5,473 bases of DNA from NCBI GenBank assembly GCA_009827205.1, contig WUAK01000198.1, forward strand, positions 1 through 5,473. The letters run 5' to 3'. Position 1 is the first letter of the stretch; each line of letters starts with the position of its first letter. This document shows, one piece after another, positions 1-3,482 of the stretch. This DNA comes from Phycisphaeraceae bacterium. GTDB taxonomy: Bacteria; Planctomycetota; Phycisphaerae; Phycisphaerales; UBA1924. Under the pieces are notes generated by a model. It saw only the letters and a program-made list of their open reading frames with translations, ran no database searches and was not told where the DNA came from. Both the position numbers and the translations under genes were made by a program.

Positions 1-1
1 G

Positions 2-277
2 TCGGTGAGTGCGCCACGTGGTCGGCTCAATGAAGCGGGCGAGGGGCACGTTCTCGATCCTCGCACTGGAGAGCCGACTCGCGGAGCGCAGCTCGCTGGC
101 GCCGTTGTATACAGCGCCGCCGAGAGCGACGCGTGGTCGACCGCATTACTTGTACTTGGGGAAAGACCGGGGTCGATGCGCGAAGAGATTGCAAGTATCC
201 TCCTCACACCCGCCGGCGAGTGGAGTCTTGGGGGAGCGTCGGCTCCGGATGTGTTCAGGGGCGGGCCAACCGAATAG
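2..277 (+). CDS. apbE: FAD:protein FMN transferase (ApbE family), C-terminal part, 5' end outside window
   Basis: The reading frame is open from the left edge to a TAG at 275-277, giving 91 codons of a protein whose start lies outside. Two ApbE C-terminal signatures are visible. HVLDPRTG (nt 47-70) matches the family's HxxDPRTG motif. SDAWSTALLVLG (nt 125-160) matches the D-A-x-S-T-A-x-x-x-x-G motif, whose Asp and Thr belong to the Mg2+ site. The family transfers FMN from FAD to a Thr of target proteins such as NqrB/NqrC, RnfG or FMN_bind-domain proteins, outside the cytoplasmic membrane. The visible tail, with a short strand-like ending after the second motif, fits the normal family C-terminus, so nothing suggests decay. 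The GTG at 5 is internal and should not be taken as the start. The gene ends 16 nt before the oxidoreductase, suggesting co-transcription. The flavinylated target is not in the window. Family assignment rests on two motifs and their normal spacing. Confidence 0.78.
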   Translation, partial: SVSAPRGRLNEAGEGHVLDPRTGEPTRGAQLAGAVVYSAAESDAWSTALLVLGERPGSMREEIASILLTPAGEWSLGGASAPDVFRGGPTE

Positions 278-284
278 AAAGTGC

Positions 285-288
285 GAGG
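285..288 (+). promoter_or_regulatory. Ribosome-binding site (GAGG) for the oxidoreductase
   Basis: GAGG lies 5 nt before the ATG at 294, inside the 16-nt gap after the apbE stop codon. It decides the start. An in-frame GTG at 291 would be only 2 nt from this site, and the open frame continues upstream only as an overlap with apbE. Confidence 0.5.
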
Positions 289-293
289 CAGTG

Positions 294-1505
294 ATGAAGA
301 ACAGGCGTGAGTTTCTCGTACATGCGGCAGGCGGTCTCGCAGCGGCTGCGGTGCTTCCCGAGCTCGGGTTCGTCAGGCTCCCCGATCGCTCGGCGGGTCT
401 CCGCGTCGGCGTCATCGGCGCGGGCCGACAGGGACGAGCCATCCTGGGTGAGCTCACCAAGCTCGAGGGCGCCGAGGTCGCAGCGGTCTGCGACATCGAC
501 GAACGACGGATGCAGTCCGGCTTGCGCCGCTCATCCGGCGCAGAAGGATTTCAGTCTGTCTCAGATATGCTGAGTTCGGGCAAGGTCGACGCGGTTGCGA
601 TCGCGACACCGACACAGACCCACGCGGACGTCGCCAAGGAATGCATCGACGCCGGTGTGCACACGTACATCGACGGCCCGCTCTGTAACACAAACGAGAA
701 GTGCCAGGAGATCGTGACCGCGGCTCGCGGCGCCAAGGGCGTTGTCGCCTCGGGGTTGCAGGGCCGGAGCAACCCGGTCTACAAGCTTGCGCGCACGTTC
801 TTCAGGTCTGACTCTGTTCGCGATCTCGTGGGCATGCGTGCCCAGCACTGCCAGAAGACAACGTGGCGCACGCCCGCCAGCGATCCGGCTCGCGAGAAGG
901 CGCTCAACTGGAGGCTCGACCCGGAGGTCACGCTCGGGCTCGCCGGCGAGTGGGGGACGCAGCAGTTCGATGTGTTCCACTGGTACACAGGCCGGTACCC
1001 GGTCAAGGTCACTGGCTCGGGCACGATCCGCCTGCACGATGACGGCAGAGAGGTCGCCGACACCGTGGCGTGCACGCTCACCTACGAAGACGGCGCGACG
1101 ATCCAGTACGACGCCACGCTCGCCAACTCGTATGAGGGAACGTACGAGCTGCTCCGCGGCACGAACGCTGCGATCAAACTCGGCTGGAGCCACGGCTGGA
1201 TGTTCAAGGAAGCCGACGCCCCGACTCAGGGCTGGGAGGTCTACGCCAACCGTCAGCAGTTCCACAACGACGAGGGCATCACGCTCATCGCCGACGCGAC
1301 CAAGCTCGCGAGCCAGGGCAAGCTGAAAGAGGGCATCGGATTGCCCTACCCCGCGCTGTATTACGCGCTCGCTGACTTCGTAGCCGCGGCGACGAACGGC
1401 GATGCCCCTGCGTGCTCGGTTGAAGAAGCAGCCCGCGCTACCGCGGTCGGCATAGCGGCGCACCAGGCCGTCGCAAGTGGGCAGGAACAAGCCATCAGCG
1501 TCTGA
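294..1505 (+). CDS. Tat-exported Gfo/Idh/MocA family oxidoreductase with altered catalytic motifs
   Basis: A 403-residue protein. The family consists of NAD(P)-dependent sugar, inositol or amino-sugar dehydrogenases. Residues 1-30 form a Tat signal: N3-R4-R5-E6-F7-L8 followed by an Ala/Gly-rich hydrophobic stretch to about 27. No clean AxA cleavage site is visible, so membrane anchoring is possible. The Rossmann fold follows, with GVIGAGRQG at 39-47 (GxGxxG) and an acidic D67 at the end of the second strand, which usually favours NAD over NADP. The C-terminal Gfo/Idh/MocA domain runs from about 150 to 390. The usual EKP motif with its catalytic Lys reads D127-G128-P129, and the later motif reads WGTQQFD (220-226) where a His is common. 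The frame extends upstream of 294 only as an overlap with apbE; the Tat signal and the GAGG site support the ATG at 294. A haem membrane protein follows 24 nt downstream. Substrate unknown. Tat export would let a folded protein carry its own bound nucleotide, as known for Zymomonas glucose-fructose oxidoreductase. Confidence 0.9.
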   Translation: MKNRREFLVHAAGGLAAAAVLPELGFVRLPDRSAGLRVGVIGAGRQGRAILGELTKLEGAEVAAVCDIDERRMQSGLRRSSGAEGFQSVSDMLSSGKVDAVAIATPTQTHADVAKECIDAGVHTYIDGPLCNTNEKCQEIVTAARGAKGVVASGLQGRSNPVYKLARTFFRSDSVRDLVGMRAQHCQKTTWRTPASDPAREKALNWRLDPEVTLGLAGEWGTQQFDVFHWYTGRYPVKVTGSGTIRLHDDGREVADTVACTLTYEDGATIQYDATLANSYEGTYELLRGTNAAIKLGWSHGWMFKEADAPTQGWEVYANRQQFHNDEGITLIADATKLASQGKLKEGIGLPYPALYYALADFVAAATNGDAPACSVEEAARATAVGIAAHQAVASGQEQAISV

Positions 1506-1519
1506 TCCATCGGAATCAC

Positions 1520-1523
1520 GGAG
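1520..1523 (+). promoter_or_regulatory. Ribosome-binding site (GGAG) for the haem membrane protein
   Basis: GGAG sits 6 nt before the GTG at 1530, within the 24-nt gap after the oxidoreductase stop. It supports a GTG start, which also gives a normal short basic N-terminus before the first membrane helix. Confidence 0.6.
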
Positions 1524-1529
1524 ACAAAC

Positions 1530-2327
1530 GTGACGACATCGAAACTCGCATGGCCCAGACTCCGATCGCTTGGGCTGCTCACAAGACTCGGGCTAGTTTT
1601 CATGGTCCTCACGCTGATCGGTGGCTACATCATCAGCGGCGTCTATCTTCAGTGGAAGTATGAGAACCGCGACGAGCGACCAAAGCTCACGATCAAGGAT
1701 ATTGAAGCCGCTTACCATGGCGTGTCATCGTCCTCGCCGCTGCTCGAATCGCTGAAATCAGGTCACCCTGAAGACCTTCCCGATCCGGAGCGCGAAGCCC
1801 TCATCGCGTGGCTCGAGAGCGATCGTGTAAACCAGGATTTCGACAATTTCGATCTTGGTGATATGGCTCCGAGCGAGATCATTGCGGTCAATTGTCTGGA
1901 CTGTCATGCGCGCGGAGCGGACCAAGGTGATGGCATCGGCGATGAAGTGCCGCTTGAGTACTGGGACGACATTCAACCGATCTCGACCAGCCGTGACATA
2001 CAGCCGAAAGATCTAGAAATCGTCGCACTCTCGACGCACGTGCACGCACCGAGCCTCTCGATGGTGCTCATTATGGTGACGCTGCTCTGCTCGATGACGC
2101 GCTGGCCCGGCATGCTGACGGGTGTCATCGCCTCGGCGGGCGGCATCGGGATCTTCTTCGACATCGCGGGCCAGTGGCTGGCAAGGCTTGACCCGCTCTG
2201 GGCGTACGCGATCGTCGTCGGCGGCTTTGCGTCTTCCGTCGGCGTGGGTCTGCTCGGCGCGCTCGTGATACTGGATCTCATGCTGCCTGGCGGCAAGGGT
2301 GCATCCGTAGAGAGCGATGCAAGCTGA
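1530..2327 (+). CDS. Four-helix membrane protein with one c-type haem motif (CxxCH)
   Basis: A 265-residue protein starting with GTG. Hydrophobic segments lie at about 20-41, 174-190, 194-214 and 224-250. The basic N-terminus (K5, R10, R12, R19) and R191 between helices 2 and 3 predict both ends inside and a large extracytoplasmic loop at about 42-172. That loop holds NCLDCHAR (121-128), a single CxxCH (C122, C125, H126; nt 1893-1907), the covalent haem c attachment motif. It ends with T169-H170-V171-H172 at the mouth of helix 2, where a His could ligate haem or a metal. The loop is rich in Asp and Glu. I cannot assign a named family; similar HxH-start membrane proteins with redox neighbours exist, but a profile search is needed. 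The likely role is passing electrons between extracytoplasmic partners and the membrane, in view of the ApbE and Tat oxidoreductase genes upstream. Haem attachment would need a cytochrome c maturation system, not seen here. It converges with the next gene, with 4 nt between the stops. Confidence 0.82.
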   Translation: MTTSKLAWPRLRSLGLLTRLGLVFMVLTLIGGYIISGVYLQWKYENRDERPKLTIKDIEAAYHGVSSSSPLLESLKSGHPEDLPDPEREALIAWLESDRVNQDFDNFDLGDMAPSEIIAVNCLDCHARGADQGDGIGDEVPLEYWDDIQPISTSRDIQPKDLEIVALSTHVHAPSLSMVLIMVTLLCSMTRWPGMLTGVIASAGGIGIFFDIAGQWLARLDPLWAYAIVVGGFASSVGVGLLGALVILDLMLPGGKGASVESDAS

Positions 2328-2343
2328 ACGATCAGGCCTGCAT
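2317..2343. terminator. Possible bidirectional hairpin at a convergent gene junction
   Basis: ATGCA (2317-2321) pairs with TGCAT (2339-2343), and inside it CTGA (2324-2327) pairs with TCAG (2332-2335) around an ACGA loop. A small internal loop separates the two stems. The inner stem contains the stop codons of both converging genes. There is no clear U-tract on either side (only a short TTTCTC at 2347-2352 on the + strand), so classical intrinsic termination is not well supported. Confidence 0.3.
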
Positions 2344-3291
2344 GACTTTCTCAAGCAGCGCCTTGGTCAGCCTGCAGCCATCGCGGGGCGTGTGCTTGTC
2401 GCCCTCGTACTCGACACCGATCCAGCCCGTGTAGCCCGCGTCGCGCACGATCTTGAGCATCTTGTAGTAGTCCGTGCGGACCTCGTCGCCATCTTCGTTG
2501 AACTCGTGGCTCTTGGCGCTGACGGCCTTGGCGTAAGGCATCATCTCGCGCACGCCCTTGTAGCGGTCGTACCAGGCTTCGGGGTCGTCGGCCTTGCTCC
2601 AGTCGAAGCAGAAGTTCCCGAAGTCGGGCAGCGTGCCGCAGGTTGGTTTGTTGACCATCTCCATGACACCCGAGAGCCACTGGCCGTTGGAGCTGAGCCC
2701 GCCGTGGTTCTCGACGATGACGTTCAGCCCGTAGGGCTTGGCCTTGTCGGTCAGCCTGCTCAGGCCGTCGGCGGCGAGCTTCTGCTGCTCTTCGTATGTG
2801 CCCGCGCTGGCGGCGTTGACTCGGATCGAGTGGCACCCGAGTCGCTTGGCGGCTTCGAGCCACTTGATGTGATTCTCGATCGCGGCGGTCCGCATTTTCT
2901 CATCGGGGTCACCCAGGTTGCCCTCGCCGTCGCACATGATCAGCAGCTGGACGAGCCCGTGGTCTTTGGCGCGGGTGTCCATCTCGGTCAGGTATTGCTC
3001 GTCGAGGGCTTTGTCCTTGAAGAACCCGTTGACGTACTCGATGGCTTTGAAGCCCATGTCGTGTGCTTCTTGCGCGAAATCGAGGTTGTCGATCTCTCCC
3101 GCGTAGAAAAGCTTGTGGAGCGACCACTGTGCCAATGAGATCTTGACCTCTGGTGACCTCGCTGAGAGGCCAGAGAATGCCGAGGCGGTGCCTGTCATGG
3201 AGAGTGCTCCCATCGCTGCCCCAGCGGCCAGAACCCGGCGCCTCGACACTGAGTACGTATCTACGGGGTGATCGGGTGTCTGCTGCGTCAT
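2332..3291 (-). CDS. Tat-exported sugar isomerase/epimerase (xylose isomerase-like TIM barrel)
   Basis: A 319-residue protein. Residues 14-38 form a Tat signal: S16-R17-R18-R19-V20-L21, then an Ala/Gly/Met hydrophobic stretch and a likely A-S-A cleavage site at 36-38. The mature part is an AP_endonuc_2-type TIM barrel of the sugar phosphate isomerase/epimerase group. The divalent-metal residues of this family can be placed at E194 (in VIVENHGG), D223 (LPDFGN), H262 (AKSHEF) and E294 (GVEYEG), so the enzyme looks intact. Members isomerise or epimerise keto or aldo sugars and inosose-type compounds; the substrate cannot be read from sequence. Being exported, it probably acts on free sugars or glycosides rather than sugar phosphates. 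The start is fixed by a strong AGGAG 8 nt upstream. It is transcribed alone in this window, converging on the haem protein and diverging from the SNF2 gene. The nearby Tat-exported oxidoreductase is a plausible pathway partner, but this is inferred from proximity. Confidence 0.9.
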   Translation of the reverse strand: MTQQTPDHPVDTYSVSRRRVLAAGAAMGALSMTGTASAFSGLSARSPEVKISLAQWSLHKLFYAGEIDNLDFAQEAHDMGFKAIEYVNGFFKDKALDEQYLTEMDTRAKDHGLVQLLIMCDGEGNLGDPDEKMRTAAIENHIKWLEAAKRLGCHSIRVNAASAGTYEEQQKLAADGLSRLTDKAKPYGLNVIVENHGGLSSNGQWLSGVMEMVNKPTCGTLPDFGNFCFDWSKADDPEAWYDRYKGVREMMPYAKAVSAKSHEFNEDGDEVRTDYYKMLKIVRDAGYTGWIGVEYEGDKHTPRDGCRLTKALLEKVMQA

Positions 3292-3299
3292 CGCTGGTG

Positions 3300-3304
3300 C
3301 TCCT
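3300..3304 (-). promoter_or_regulatory. Strong ribosome-binding site (AGGAG) for the isomerase
   Basis: CTCCT on the + strand reads AGGAG on the coding strand, 8 nt before the ATG. It fixes the start at 3291 and so places 15 residues ahead of the twin arginines, a normal n-region for a Tat signal. Confidence 0.75.
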
Positions 3305-3305
3305 G

Positions 3306-3318
3306 GTTCGTCACGAAC
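3306..3318. repeat. 13-nt perfect palindrome GTTCGT-C-ACGAAC
   Basis: Two 6-nt arms (3306-3311 and 3313-3318) flank a single central C, one base upstream of the isomerase ribosome-binding site. The position fits an operator for a dimeric repressor acting on the isomerase. A one-base centre is too tight for an RNA hairpin loop unless inner pairs open. No second copy was seen in the window. Confidence 0.4.
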
Positions 3319-3335
3319 GCGTGTTGTTCCGGGCG

Positions 3336-3365
3336 AGTATGACGGATCAGGTCCTCTGGTGCCAG
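3336..3365 (-). promoter_or_regulatory. Weak candidate sigma-70-like promoter for the isomerase
   Basis: On the minus strand, CTGGCA (3365-3360) and CATACT (3341-3336) each match 4 of 6 consensus bases and are separated by 18 nt. Transcription would begin near 3329, placing the palindrome at 3306-3318 in the early leader. The matches are weak and could be chance in a GC-rich sequence. Confidence 0.2.
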
Positions 3366-3442
3366 TGGAAGGCCTGGATGCGGATTGTGAGATTTAAGTG
3401 ATGAGAGCGGCTTTGGCCGGGTTCTCGCCTACAGTCCAGACC

Positions 3443-3457
3443 GGCCGGAGATCGGCC
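3443..3457 (+). repeat. Small hairpin (GGCCG / CGGCC, 5-nt loop) in the SNF2 leader
   Basis: Five GC pairs close a GAGAT loop 25 nt before the SNF2 start codon. It is not followed by a U-tract, so it is not a terminator. It may be a leader structure or chance in GC-rich DNA. Confidence 0.3.
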
Positions 3458-3468
3458 AGAGGGAGCGA

Positions 3469-3474
3469 AAGGGA
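3469..3474 (+). promoter_or_regulatory. Weak ribosome-binding site (AAGGGA) for the SNF2 gene
   Basis: This purine run ends 8 nt before the ATG at 3483, the first possible start after the in-frame TGA at 3402. A second purine run, GGGAG at 3461-3465, is too far from the start. Confidence 0.4.
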
Positions 3475-3482
3475 ACGCACGG

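Larger units (their letters stand above)
3292..3482. promoter_or_regulatory. Divergent intergenic region between isomerase and SNF2 genes
   Basis: These 191 nt must hold the promoter of the isomerase (leftward) and probably that of the SNF2 gene (rightward). The only clearly A+T-rich spot is around 3385-3400. No consensus sigma-70 promoter stands out for the SNF2 gene. The frame upstream of the SNF2 start has a TGA at 3402-3404 and no alternative start between it and 3483. Confidence 0.55.

Noticed and set aside
1..160. Possible minus-strand gene running off the left edge (VPLARFIEPTTW-like reading)
   Set aside because: It lacks a good start, and the same DNA encodes two ApbE signature motifs on the plus strand.
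5..277. A short stand-alone gene beginning at GTG 5
   Set aside because: The frame is open to the left edge and the product is the C-terminal part of ApbE, so the GTG is an internal Val codon.
9..293. In-frame extension of the oxidoreductase to an ATG near position 9 (about 498 residues)
   Set aside because: The extension overlaps the ApbE C-terminus in another frame, has no family similarity, and would bury the Tat signal in mid-protein. The ATG at 294 has a ribosome-binding site and puts the twin arginines at residues 4-5.
561..1490. Long minus-strand open frame opposite the oxidoreductase
   Set aside because: The product is Arg/Val-rich with no recognisable motif. It is a typical antisense shadow of a GC-rich gene.
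2317..3138. Long plus-strand open frame opposite the isomerase (273 codons)
   Set aside because: The composition is repetitive Val/Leu/Asp with no motif, while the opposite strand has a complete Tat signal and metal site. It is an antisense shadow.
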